Assembly (NCBI GenBank): GCA_023213315.1
Contig: JAKCPI010013981.1
Location: 1-64,000 of the forward strand
Length of the DNA: 64,000 bases
Source: Euborellia annulipes
Taxonomy: Eukaryota > Arthropoda > Insecta > Dermaptera > Anisolabididae
Reading direction: 5' to 3'
The translations under genes were made by a program, and so were the position numbers. Every line of letters begins with the position of its first letter. Position 1 is the first letter of the stretch. Of this stretch, positions 42,388 through 54,484 are shown piece after piece. Under the pieces are notes generated by a model. It had not been told where the DNA came from. It worked only from the letters and a program-made list of their open reading frames with translations, and did no database searches.

Positions 42388-45300
42388 GCCATAAATCTCT
42401 GGGAAATTAGAAGTGAATTAAAAATTAGATGGAAAGATCAGAAGGCGTCCTGGCCAAGCGCTTTCTCGACTCAACTGACCAATGAGGCCCTCGCCCTTTA
42501 TACCCATCATCGGCCATACACCTGGAAAGGTACGGTACAACCAATTGCTCTCTCCCTCTTAATCTAAATAATGCTTTGATTTTATTCCAGGAAATACCAA
42601 CAACAGCAGGAGGATCTTTTTCAGGATGTCCGAGAAGGAGAAAGCATGCTATTTTATTTACATCTGCCCGGATATTGAGTGAGTTTTCATTTTTTTACTT
42701 TTCTTTTTGGCTCCAAGGACCGCCAGCCAGCCGCCAGGACTAAATCTTTTTGATTGAGAATTTCTGACGAGATGCGATATTGAATGGAATTTCGCTAATG
42801 CCGGGTTGAAAGAAAATACTCTTGTTCTAGAAATTGCTAACTAAAGCCCTTGTAGGAGATTGCAAATGCTAAACTATAGTTTGTATGCAAACACTCGTAA
42901 CTGAACTCGGGGCTAAACAAGACCTCCTCCGCGTTATCGGCGTCCTCGCTTGTCTCTTGCCGCGCAACTCCCATCGCCTGGGATTGGCGCTACGCCAACA
43001 TTGATTACAATTTCGTATAAATATTATATAATTGGGCCTACTATTCAAAAATTGGTTGTTATCTTTTTGGTTTTATTTTTACATTCACAAACAGAATAAA
43101 TCAATGGGAAATTATAATTTTGTTTTGAAAAGTTCTTGATTTTGCTTCTTTGTGTTTGAATTGTAAAATTGTTCTGGAGAAGTGAGTCAGTAAATATTTG
43201 ATATTTATTTATTTATCCTTGGTATGAACTTTTTTGATAAGCATTTGCTTTGACCTTTAGCAAAAACAAAAACAAAAAGATTCCTCCCCATGGCAACTCC
43301 AAATAGACATGAATGCTTCCATGTATTTATATTTATAGTGAAAACTTAAAACGATTTGATTTATCAAATCTTATTATGAGAAAATTTTTAATTCTTTTCG
43401 AATTCATTTTGGATTTGAATGAAATTTTAAAACAACAACAGCAACAAGGAAATGTCACAATCTGAGTAAGTGAATGAATCGTTGGTTATGCATATACGGA
43501 GACCCCACCCCATTAACCATTTAAAAATGGATTATTACTTACTTTTTTGTTTTTTCTTTCTCCGTTGGAATTTACTCAATAAATGACAAAAATCTTACTC
43601 CTGACCTATTCTCGTTGCGATAACTAAAGAAATTAATTAAATAGAGTTGAAAAAATAATTCATATTTTTAATGATAATTGTTTTTTAATAATGAACGGTA
43701 AAGGAGCTAACTTCAAGATAATTAAAAAAAAGAAACCAAAGAATAATTTTTTTTTATTGGTAGCCAATCCAATTGAAATAAATTTTTGTCGCATGAGACG
43801 GGAGCGACCCCTTGGCCGGGAGCGCCAGGGGAAGTATCGAGGCTTTTTTCTAAAAAAAAGTCAGTGAATACTATTAATACAACATAAAGTTAGCTCCTTT
43901 TTCGTTCGATATTTTCAAAAATATTAATTATTTTTTCAACTCTATTTCATTAATTTCTTTATTTATCTCAATCAGAATAGGGCAGGCACAATATTTTTGT
44001 CTTGTAAATTCCAATGGCGAAAGAAAAAACACAAAAAAGTAAGTACATTTTTTAATGGTTAATGTGGCCTTGGTATTTCTTAAAAATGTTCGTTATTTTT
44101 GCATACGTATCTCGTCCAAGTTGGCTTTTCGGAGCCAGCGAAGGGGCAGGCAGAGGCAGAGGAGTCTCGACTCGTCAACGCCATCATGCAGAATGGCGGT
44201 TAATATTACCTTTACAGGAAACTTTTTAGGCTTTTTTCCTTCTCCATTCTTTTTATTATTCTAAAAAAAAATTAAAAGCCAGCGAACGTCTCTGATTCTC
44301 TGACTCTCACAGATAAATTTGGTTGATAAACAAAGTTAAAAAAAAGGCTGGCGACGAACTTTTTGTGAGTATAATTATGTTGAATATACGGTTAGAAAGA
44401 ATGATTCTTCAGCTAAAGATTTCACCATTTACCGCGGGGCGGTAAATTCTAATTTTGTTAGCTTCGACCACCGTAGACCCCGAAGGGCTAATCAGATCAG
44501 ACTAAATGTGATGTCAATTTGTGCAGAAAGAAAAACTCTAATAGAATAAATAACTCTTGAATCAATTTTTCCAAAAAACCTCATTTTTTAAGCAAGAACT
44601 TATCGAAAAATGGCCTCAAGTGAATATAATTTTAAAAAAATGGCTTTTACTATACACAAGTAAAATCAGTATTAATTCAATATTATATATACGTCACAGC
44701 CAACATCGAATTTTTTTTTCCTTTATTTTGCTTCAATCTAAAAGTTGAAATATTTGTTTGTTTTTTTAGAGAGGAAGATAGCAACCCAGAGCGAGATTGG
44801 GCTCGGGGCCTAGAATTACTTCTTGAGGATAACCGAATCACCCACACGTGCTGCGGCGTAATTGTCGCCTGTTCGTCTGAAGAGGAAGCCGATGGCATCT
44901 TGCAACTTGATCTGGCACAACGGCTCGGGCCTGTGAATGTTACCCGATTAGCGGCTACCAAGCCCCACAATCAAAAGGTGGGTGCGACCTCTCTCTTCTT
45001 CTTCTTCTTTCAATTACAAGTATCAATAGAAATAGAAAGAGAGAAAAAGAGAGAGAGAGAAAGAGGAATTAATTCATGTAGTTTGTTATTCTTAGCAACG
45101 TGCCTCTGGCGATCCCTTTGGCTGATTTAGAAGGCGCCCTCAGGAACCAACAAATCGAATTCACTCATCTAGATAGAAGTGGAACTGATATTTTTATTGA
45201 GGTATCTTCGTCTCTTTATTTATTTCCGTTTGTGGCGTTGGAGCCTCCAGCTCTTCTTCACTTACAAATCTCATGGCGTTGTGGTCACCTTCATAAGGAT

Positions 45301-46767
45301 AAGGAAGATGTCAGTCATAGTGAAGTATCGACCCCCCAACTTTTGGATTTTGCTCTCTGATGGCGGAGGCTTTAATTCTAAAAACAAACAAAAGTTGGTA
45401 GATATTTCCATATGACAGCTCCCTTGTCTCCTGATGATGACGGCCCAATGAATTTAGACCGAAACGTCGTCAGATTTGTGAGTTTTATTAGAGAAGAGGC
45501 GGCTGACTACTCTCCTAATCAAAATATTTATTTTTAAAAATATTATTAGTAATTTTGGTTGACTATTGCTTGCTACTGATTACTTAAAAACGGAATTAGA
45601 AAGAAAGAGAGAGAAAAAAATTTTTATATTTTGATGTAATTGATTTTTCCTTTTCCTTTTAAAATGAAATGTTTTCTCTCTCTCTGGCGATTTCCCTTCG
45701 CGTTTGAAGCAGCCAATGGCATTCTCTTGCAGATTCCTAATCTAACTGATTACCAGCTATTATTAAGAGAGGGCCTGGATTTCTACGGGGCGACGAAATT
45801 CGACGCTCGGCCCGATGATTTGACTCGAAATGAAAATCGAACGACGTCATTTGAGAATCCGCCATCAGCAATCAGGAACAACCAGGATGGAATCATTCAG
45901 TGCTATAGATGCCAGGCAAGTGAACAAAACAAACAAAGTTGCTCTTAAATACCTCCAGAGAGACGAACGATTTTGTAGCAATAGACAGGCGACTGACTGG
46001 GAATGAATCAATAAATGGCGCGGCCCTTTGGCTGTTGGTTGCGTTGGCGCTGGCGCCACTAGTCTTTTCTCCCCCCCCCCCCCCTCCCCCCTTAACTTAA
46101 CTTTATTTAACAATTGGACAAAATTCATTTTTTTTTGTTGGGTTCGAGGATCTATTGAAATTACCGTAAATGGGATGAAAAAAAAAAAAAACTTGCGCCC
46201 AGAATTCATTCGCTCACGAAATATTATGCCGCCAACCTTGGATAAATTAAAACTAAAAAACAGGAGGGGATGTCCCATACTTTCGTATTTCGCAAGACTT
46301 GGTAAAAAATTGTTGTATCTTTTACTCATTAATACTGTAATATTGCAATTTCAATTCAATTTTAGCTGATAAACATACAAAATAAAGGACATTTGGCTGG
46401 CTCGAAGACCCTCTGTAGACACGACACGACAGGAGTCACGAGCCTTTCTTTTTCGTTTTCGGTATACAATCGAAACGTTACTCTGCCCCTTCCCCCCCCA
46501 TCTTTACAATCGCTGATTTGTTTTGTTGTGTAGGGTTTTTGGCACGTGGCAGCGAAATGCCCGCATGCCCCGAGGTGTGTTCGATGTGGTGATGGTCACA
46601 GCGTGTACGCATGCCCCAGGCCTCGACACGAACCCTTCTGCTGTCACTGTAAAGGGCCTCATCACGCCGCCTACAAGGAGTGTCCAGTGAGGCTTGAATT
46701 ACTTAACGCAACGCCAATCAATCTTAAATTATCTGAGAGAAATTTCACACAAAATTCATCATCATAA
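42388..46767 (+). CDS. Spliced protein with Gag-like zinc knuckles (possible domesticated retroelement gene)
   Basis: Candidate exons: 42388-42529, 42591-42678, 44770-44977, 45096-45201, 45713-45915, 46534-46767 (TAA). The 5' end is unclear; the first exon shown opens after a CGAG acceptor and has no start ATG. The last two exons join across a GC-AG intron (45916) to give CYRCQGFWHVAAKC, a CX2CX4HX4C knuckle, then CVRCGDGHSVYAC and CCHCKGPHHAAYKEC. NVPLAIPLADLEGAL and the LLLREGLDFYG region ahead resemble ORF1/Gag proteins of non-LTR retroelements, where such knuckles bind nucleic acid. Phases agree for exons 1-3 and 5-6. The recognisable reading of 45096-45201 is one base out at both sides, so either two small sequence errors or decay. 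The introns argue against a fresh retroelement copy; whether it is a working host gene is open. Confidence 0.5.
43500..44275. mobile_element. TIR element, compact copy of the 24580-26180 family
   Basis: The arms share CTCCTGACCTATTCTCG and AAGAAATTAATTAAATAGAG on the left with CTCTATTTCATTAATTTC and CAGAATAGGGCAGGC on the right. The middle has AAGGAGCTAACTTCA and its complement. No coding frame. It lies in intron 2 of the zinc-knuckle gene. Confidence 0.65.
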
Positions 46768-48979
46768 AAATAGCGCGATCTTCTTTTAAAATAAAACTCC
46801 CTCCTTTCTATTTAATATAATTAATATGGCTTTTTTTTATTTATTTTAAATCTTTTTCAGTGTGCGGGGGGGGGGGGGGGACATGAAAAGGTGAAAAGGA
46901 TTCGAGAGAGGGAGAGGTCGAGAATTTTAAATCTAAATACAAGATATAAAAAACAATCTATCTAATTTTGTATATTTGAAGATAACGAATATATTATAAA
47001 AAGAAAAATTTCAAGTTATATTTAATTTAAAATCTACTAAAAAAAAAAAATATCTATATTTGAACAAAAACAAAGAAAGAAAAAACAAAATTTAAATTTA
47101 AAGCTATTTTGGTGATTAAAAACATAAAATTAAAGTAAAGTACTATGATTATATCACATTGACAATTTAATATTTTTTTATTTTACATACTCTTTTTTTC
47201 TTTTTATAAATTAAGTGAATAAGGGGGGGGGGGGGGGGCTATATATAAAAGGAAACAAAATTCAAACAAGATAAAATTAATATTTACAAAATACATAAAA
47301 GGCGTTAATCGATTTTTAATGTGAATGAAATTGTTGCATTCCATCTGTCTCTGTGTTTCTTTTATTTTGCTTAACAAGAAGTCCGAGGAGTGTAAAAAGA
47401 GAAAGTTTTTGTTTCGTTTGAAGGCAACGAAGGGTGCATTTGACACACATGACCGAAACGTGGATTCATTTTGTTTTTATTTTCTACCAAGCTCTGACTT
47501 CCATTTAATTGAAAAGGAAACTTTCTTTTTTTAACATATTAATATTTATTTTAATTGAATTGGTGTTCTATAAAATATATATATATTCTTTCAAACATGA
47601 AATGTGCCGAGAAGCAAAGTGAGTGCGCGCGCGGCTTCGCTTCGTTTGTTAAACAGAGAGAGAGAGCGCAAGAGATTCTTCTTCTAAATGACAGACATTC
47701 AAAGGACATTTACAATATTTTAATTTATTATAAAGAGGAGGATAAATAAGAATATTTGATTTACAGGTGTAAGATATACAGTATATAATAGATAGAGGGT
47801 TTTTTGTTGTCTTTGTTTCATTTTCACTGACACTTGTAAATAATGATGATGCTGACGCTGATGATCATTTGCAATATGCAAAAATCTTCTTAAAATAAAA
47901 TAATGAATTTGTGTTTTAATTAATTTATCAATTCCTAACGGATGATTTATTTATTTATTTATTGATGAGTTGGCAGAGGGCAGTGAGTGTGACTCTCTTC
48001 TCTCTTTCACAAGGTGACTTGATCTTGACTTGATTTCTTGATTCATTCAACTTGAACTGTAATAAATAAAAAATAATTTCAATTTTATTTGAAGAAATAT
48101 ACTTCTTTATGCTACTAGTATAAACACACATCAGAAGCACCAGAAAAGAAATAAATTAATTTTTTTAACTATTTGTTTGTTTTCTCTACCCGGACTGGCA
48201 CTCTGAAAGCTTTTCTATGTCCTGGGAAGGTGCTTCTTGTGGGCCCTTGAGCAACTGAGGCTGAGGCGTTCAGCACACCGAACGAGCAAAAACGTTTTTT
48301 CAATGCTTTTCTATTGGTCAACGCACACCGAAGAGACAAAACACAATCGGACATGATTGGACATCATCCAGCAAAATGTCTTTGTCCGAAAACGTTTTTG
48401 CTCGTTCGGTCTGCGTTCCTTCCTGGCCTGGGCGCAGTCGAGTGTCATATAATGCCCGCTTGATGCGGCTGTGAGGACAGGCGATAGGAGAGCTCTGGCT
48501 GGGGCTCCGTAGACGTGAATTTTTGCTCCCAGAAGGCTGCCAAATAGCAAAATAGATATTTTAAAAAAAGATCCACGGCTCCCTTGACACCTTATGATGG
48601 CCCAATGGATTTAAATTTATTCAAATGATTATTTAGCAGTCTGTGCTCTCTTCCTCTTCCTGCCTTCTGTCTTAATGAACCAACCCAAGGAATATCATTC
48701 TTCAATGGATGGCAATCTAACACTTTGTTAAGGTTAAATATTCTTCGAGATCTATATATTTATAAGATATTAGTATTCAAAATACCTCGATTCGGACTTT
48801 AACAGAGTCATAGATATATTTAACAAGAGTGTGAGTGTTTTTTGTCCCCGGGAATCGGACCCAGGATCTCCAGCCTTTCTGGGGCATCGGTTTGCCGGAC
48901 GGCCCTCGACCTACACCAACAAAACTCACTTCCCCCATTTATGCGAGTTTACCGTGCAAATAAATGACTCTTAATAGAA
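46768..48979. other. Convergent intergenic region
   Basis: No gene is seen. G runs lie at 46866 and 47224. 48264-48413 is a MITE-like inverted pair (CACCGAACGAGCAAAAACGT on the left, ACGTTTTTGCTCGTTCGGTC on the right). A degenerate hammerhead half is at 47448 (ACCGAAACGTGG), and another piece with CTTATGATGG is at 48588. A tRNA-like SINE head on minus is at 48840-48925 (box B-like GGGTCCGATTCCC). Confidence 0.5.
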
Positions 48980-51900
48980 TTAGAACCGAAATCTGTCGAG
49001 AAACTTTTGGACCGCTTTACTTACATATCTGATAATTGAGGGCCAACTATTGATGGTGCCTAGGTTAATTATCAGCAAAAACTTCTCGGCGAGTTCATGA
49101 GGCGCCAGCGGAGGTTCGTCCTCTTCTAATACCGCCTGTCTATGAGCAGATCGTTGAAGTTTCCAACTATTTAAGAGATAAGTATACTGAGCGGCCTTTT
49201 CTACTTCACGCAATTCATGATACACATGAACTAATCCTCTATAATCGTATTCTAATCCTGAATAAGCCTAGAAATAAAAAAAAAAAGGAAAAGAAAGGAT
49301 ATTTAAAAGAATAAAACTTTGTCTTGTTACCTGTCCAAAAAGTTTAAGACTGATATCAATGGATCTAAAATAAAGTTCTTCGGCTTTTCGATATTTATTC
49401 ATATGATAATTATAAAGAGATGCTAAATGCCCTATAGAGAGGCCAACTTCATAATCTTCTGGCCCTAAGAGCTCCTCTTTTATGGATATCGCCTTCAAAT
49501 GCATCAATTCTGCATCCTAGAAAGAAAAAAAAAAGCCTTTCATTTGCCTTTTCAAAGAGCAAAAAAGAAAAGAAAAGAGAAGAAAACCTTTGGCCGGCAG
49601 GAGAAGTATTCGTCCTTGTAGGCTTCTATCTAATTCAGGCACAAAGTTGTCATTCGTCTTGTCTTGTAGCACGAAAGTCCGTGGACATGTATATTTTATA
49701 ATTGACTCTCACGTGGCTTAAACATTCGCCCTTTTACGAGTATGTGCACCGACTTTTGTGACCAATGACTAGCTTTGTGCCTGAATTGGATAGAAGGGCG
49801 AATACGTCTCCTTTCGGCCAAAGGTTTTCTTTTCTTTTCTTTTTTTTGCTCCTGCCTGTACTTGCTCTTTCCCCCAACTTATATGTTGTATATTAAGGGG
49901 CCCTTACACGATCAATCAGTCTGACAGTATGACTGATTCGGCCCGACTCTCAGTATTTTCTTCAATCAAGTATAATTTTCACGTAGCATTCAGACTACCA
50001 GTCAGAATAAAGTTTTTTTTTAGCTCATTCGACTGTGGGAAGTCACTAATTTTTCTTCTTAACTAAACTAACTTTGTTCCCTGCCACTAAGTAACAATAA
50101 AAAAACAAAAAGAAAACGGGCATCAGTCTTCAGTCTTGCCCATACACGTTCAGTCAAAACGCCAATCAGCTCAAATACTGTCAGTATGATTGATCGTGTA
50201 AGGGCCCCTTAGGCCCATTAGGATAACCTATCTTCAACAACGACGTCAGCGCCATCTACAGTCATTCCAATAAAGTTAGACACAACCTTCAGCGCTATCT
50301 ACACTAATTTCCATGAAGTTAGACACAATTCCCAAAGCAAGTGTTTACATAAAAAGCATGTTACAATTTACAATAAGTTTTTTGAATTTGATTTTTTAAC
50401 ATAGATGGTGCAAAATATTAAATTATTCCAATAATTTAATACAATAATTAATGTGTTCCAATAGTGAAAACAAATAATTGTTGTAATTGTTGGAATTATA
50501 TATATATTATATATATTGTATTATATTATTGGAATAATTTAATAATAATATTTTGCACCATCTATGTTAAAAAAGCAAATTCAAACTTTTTATATAAGCA
50601 CTTGCTTTGATGATTGTGTCTAACTTCATGGGAATGACTGTGGATGGCGCTGTATATAAAATAAAAAAAATATATAAAATGCACGCAACTGTTCCTTAAA
50701 GGTTAGATCATTTGAGTCGGAACAAGTGTACAGTAGGTACTTAAAAACGGCTGCAGAATAAGCAGTCGAAAAGTTAAATTTTTAATAAATAATTAATACA
50801 ATCTATAATTAAAAACTCGCATATAATAATATATATATATATTTGAGCAATAAATTATTAACTCCCGAAACGTCGCATTATTTAAATGACGTATTTTTGA
50901 TTTTATTTCTTACCAGAAAACGTCGCATACTTTGGTAGAGACGTCCTAAATTGCCGAAATGTTTAGCAGTTTGGACATTGCGTTCTCCAAATGTAGCCAT
51001 GGCTAATTTTAAAGCAGATTTATGGAGAGCCTCCGCTTGTTCTAGAAGAGCGCTCATCCCAGCTGTTGGCACTGCTGGACTATCCAGCGCTATCTCTTCT
51101 AATATCAACGCCTTGACTCGTTTGACGGAGGCCAGCATTAAATGGCCAGCTGGCAACAGATCTTGCATTATCTCTATTGCATGGTCTGCGTGCTCTCTTA
51201 AAATTCAAATCAATTATGACAATTATTAACAAAAGATAAACAAAAACAAAAAAGATCAAAGAATCAAATAAATACCTCGCTTTTAGGAAATTACCGGAAC
51301 TATATTCGCGTACATAGAGAGCGTATGCTAAGTCTTCATGTGCAATTGCTACCAGGACATTTTGTTTGCCAAAAATATTTGTTCTAATTTCTAAAGCTTT
51401 CTGTAAACAAAACATTTATTTGTTAGAAGAGAAGACAACCGTGAACGTGAACGTGAACGTGAACGTTCTTACCTCATAGACGATTACACTCTGCCAAATA
51501 ATGTCGAAATTAATTAAATAAAATCCGAAATCTAATAAACAATCAGAATATTTAGGATGCTCTTCGGAGAGATGTTGTTTCGCTAAGATCATGGCCTGCC
51601 GTGCTAGAACGCCAGCTTTATTAAATTGGCGTTTGACCACACAGGCCTTTGCTGCTTGTCGAAGGACATCGATTGTGATTAGATCGGGCATCGAGGGAGC
51701 TATATGCCGCATTGCAGCTGCTGACCAACGATACGCCTAAACAACAACAACAACAACAACACGGGTACAAATTTTTGTTTTAATCGAAAACAAAGACGCA
51801 TTTACCTCATCATATTCGCTTCTTGAAAAATGGAGAATTGAAAATTCGCTATAAATTCCAGCTAGATTTGTGTATTCGCCCGATTCTTTTAATTTTTCTA

Positions 51901-53415
51901 TAACAACCTTCGCTAATTGATAGGTCTCATCGGCTCCAATGAAATTGCAATACGTTGCTTGGGCATGTAACAATCTGCGAGAGAAAGAAAATGTACAATT
52001 TACAAGAAGAAAGACAGAGACAGAGAGAGAACAGTATGTACTTGTGACAACATTCTAAAAGTTTCCTTAATGTCGTTGAAGTTTCAGGAATTTTTAAACA
52101 AAGTTCTTTGCAATGCAAAAGAACTTTTTCGCTATCATCAAACCATCCAGATTCACTTAAAAATCCGCCTGGAACAGAAATTAAATCGAGTAAAGAACAA
52201 TCGCCGAGGGAATTAAGAGACTAAACAAAAAACTCACCTAATCTTAATCCTAAGTCAATTAATTTTTCAATATTAAAATTACGAGAATTACATCGTTGAG
52301 AATAAATTTGTCCTAGAGTTTTGGCCAATTGAGTTTCATGATTCATTAGTCCCTAAAAGAGAAAAAACAAAAAAAAATGAGGGAAAAAGCGATGGAGTCA
52401 GCACAGCACAGCACAGCACAGGAGCTACGATGTCAACTAAAACTCTACGTAAATGATAATTGTTGGAATTACAAGATTCCTTTCCAGAGGGGAAATAAAT
52501 ATTTTTTGCTGCTTCCCTTCCCTTTTGAAGCCTGCTCAGTTCAAAAAAGTGGTCTGTCTGTCTGTCTGTTTTCAATTTAAAGCATGAAGAAATTGAGCTA
52601 TGGCGTGACACGAAGTTTTTGATGAAAATTGGCCAAAGAGTACTTACTAGTCCTCTACTGATGCACTTTTCCCCTTTTTACGTTATATATATATATATAA
52701 TTTTTTGGCCGATTTTGTTCAAAAGCTTCGTGTCACCTCTCGGCGGGGTACCTATCTTAAATATAAAATTTAAACCTCCTAACTCTTTTCCTTCTTGAGA
52801 AATGTTGTTCAAAAGCATGCACACAGACACTATGTTTGCGAAAACCACTTTTTTGGATTCAGGGGACCTGAAAACGTGTATATCCATCAAAATCTCGACA
52901 ACGAATTTCTGACATCAATCCAATACTTTCTCTTTATATATATTAACATATATATATGTAAGAGAAAGTAAAAATGGCTTGATATCAAAAACATGACAAA
53001 TGAGGAGACTGTAAAGTAAAAAAATTAATTTAGCCCTAATTTAACAAGAAAACTTAATCAATACACAATTATGTCTGAGATGAACTATAAAATACAATTA
53101 TTTCTATAATTATTACTTGAAATATTTTAAGAAGATCTAATCGTCGATTTGTAATTTTAAGCAATCTAGCAAAAATATCTATGTTGGAAAATTCTGCATA
53201 TAATAAACACAATTTCTTTTGGGTGTACATCTGGAAAAAAAAAGAAAATGAATAAAAGTGAGAAGAAAGAGAAAAAAGCAAGCAAAGCAAGAACTCACCT
53301 GGAAATACAAATCAAAAATAATGTTCTCAGGCAATAATTGAAATTCTTTACAAAAAGTTGCAACATTCTCAATAACAACGTCAATGCTTATATTATATAA
53401 AGATTTTAAATCCAT
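48980..53415 (-). CDS. APPBP2: Amyloid protein-binding protein 2 (TPR protein, Cullin-2 substrate receptor)
   Basis: TPR-repeat protein that in animals acts as a substrate receptor of a Cul2 ubiquitin ligase and binds the APP tail and microtubules. Ten exons with consistent phases: 53415-53299, 53230-53117, 52352-52238, 52168-52042, 51974-51806, 51736-51473, 51400-51276, 51196-50914, 49516-49331, 49267-48980; 595 residues against 585 in human, with no stops or frame changes. Diagnostic blocks: SLYNISIDVVIENVATFC, LLPENIIFDLYFQ, GGFLSESGWFDDSEKV, RQAAKACVVKRQFNKAG, HPKYSDCLLDFGFYL, NVQTAKHFGNLGRLYQSMR, LLGPEDYEVGLSIGHLASLY and YSGLEYDYRGLV. The TPR units lie in the second half. The final roughly 50 residues diverge from vertebrates. 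Intron 8 (49517-50913) holds three inverted-repeat elements. Confidence 0.94.
49605..49825. repeat. Fold-back related to 18150-18530
   Basis: AATTCAGGCACAAAGTTGTC (49630) is inverted as TAGCTTTGTGCCTGAATT (49770), and ATTCGTCC/GGGCGAATACGTCTCC lie further out. Hammerhead boxes are not recognisable in this copy. Confidence 0.55.
49895..50210. mobile_element. Harbinger-like MITE
   Basis: The perfect inverted ends AAGGGGCCCTTACACGATCA and TGATCGTGTAAGGGCCCCTT flank about 275 bp with several CAGTCTGA-type subrepeats. TTA lies at both edges, as for the three-base target of PIF/Harbinger elements. The class is inferred from ends and target. Confidence 0.65.
50247..50652. mobile_element. MITE with CAGCGCCATCTACAGTCATT ends
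   Basis: The left end CAGCGCCATCTACAGTCATT and the right end AATGACTGTGGATGGCGCTG are inverted with one mismatch. A second inverted pair inside (AACATAGATGGTGCAAAATA at 50399 and its complement to 50572) makes most of it fold back. No coding frame. Confidence 0.7.
52545..52965. repeat. Rearranged ATCTGGTGTGAC-family repeat
   Basis: Two inward-facing pieces share GGCCGATTTTGTTCAAAAGC or its complement around a TA run at 52686. The family end TATATATGTAAGAGAAAGT is at 52955. GGATTCAGGGGACCTG is at 52854. It lies in intron 2 of APPBP2. Confidence 0.55.
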
Positions 53416-54357
53416 TTTATTTATATATTGTAATAAATTGAGAAATAAGCATCGATGGAAGGGAAATTGCAAAATTTGCAAATGAACAAACCCAACAGCT
53501 GACTGAATGTCAAAATTTAGAAATTATTTACACTTGTCATTCATTTTCAAATTATGAGTCAATTTAAATATACAAAAAATATATTTAAAATAACAGCAAA
53601 AAGAGGAAATAAGAAAAAAAACTTGAAGGAATTTTTATTGTCAAATCGAAATCCAAAATAATCAAATGGTTAGAAATAAATCGTTCACTTGTCGTAAACG
53701 AGTCGATTCGAACGAGAACTTAAAAAGAATCAAGAACTATCGTTCATTTCCATTATCGTTCTAGCTCACAATTTTTATTTTTATTTTTTATTTTTTGAAA
53801 AAGATTGAAAATCTAATTAAATAGTTTGAGATTCTCAAATTTTTTCTTTTGCTCTCATAATAATTATTTCAGGTATCTTCCATTATTGATTGAACTATTT
53901 GAATGTCGCATCTCTTTTTCTCATATCTTTGTGTTTTACTTCAATGTCAAAGATTTACTTTTTGATCTGTTTTAATTTCCTGTTTTAATCATTTTAACTA
54001 TTTTAATTAGCTGTCAGCAATTAATATTTCATATTTTAATATTTAAGGTCAGTAATTTATTTAATATAAATTCAATCACTCTGATGTTTTCTCATCAATC
54101 ACTTTTTTTAATTTACCTGTCAAAATCAATTCTCATTTTTAAATATTTTTTTTCTTCTTTTTTAATCAATTAAGATTCAAATATTAAAATAATAGCAATT
54201 AATCAACTTTAATTTTAACTACCTTCTCTTTAATTTGAGGAATTTTTTAAATTTTATATATATTTGACATTTTTATATTCCATGCCTGCAGTTAAGTTTA
54301 TATATTTCATTGGAAGTTAAAAATTACAAAATAAATACTTTTTTCTTTTTATTTTAG

Positions 54358-54484
54358 ATGGAATATGGGTCTCAAGGATTGTCGTTAGACATGCAAGACA
54401 AGAAAAATGCATCAAACACTATAAATAATAAATTTATTTATCCTGTCATTACAAATCGATAAGATAGGATGGTAGAAATTCAAG
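54358..54484 (+). other. Exon-like stretch of unknown nature
   Basis: TTTTATTTTAG immediately precedes ATGGAATATGGG, a 38-codon frame runs to TAA at 54460, and CAAG|GTAAGCC follows at 54485. It has acceptor, short frame and donor, as a 5' leader exon or lncRNA exon would. No similarity recognised; chance is possible. Confidence 0.25.

Noticed and set aside
45431..45468. Hammerhead candidate in zinc-knuckle gene intron (CTGATGA, GAAAC, GTC)
   Set aside because: The boxes are right, but neither stem I nor a convincing stem II can be paired, so it is probably a decayed copy.
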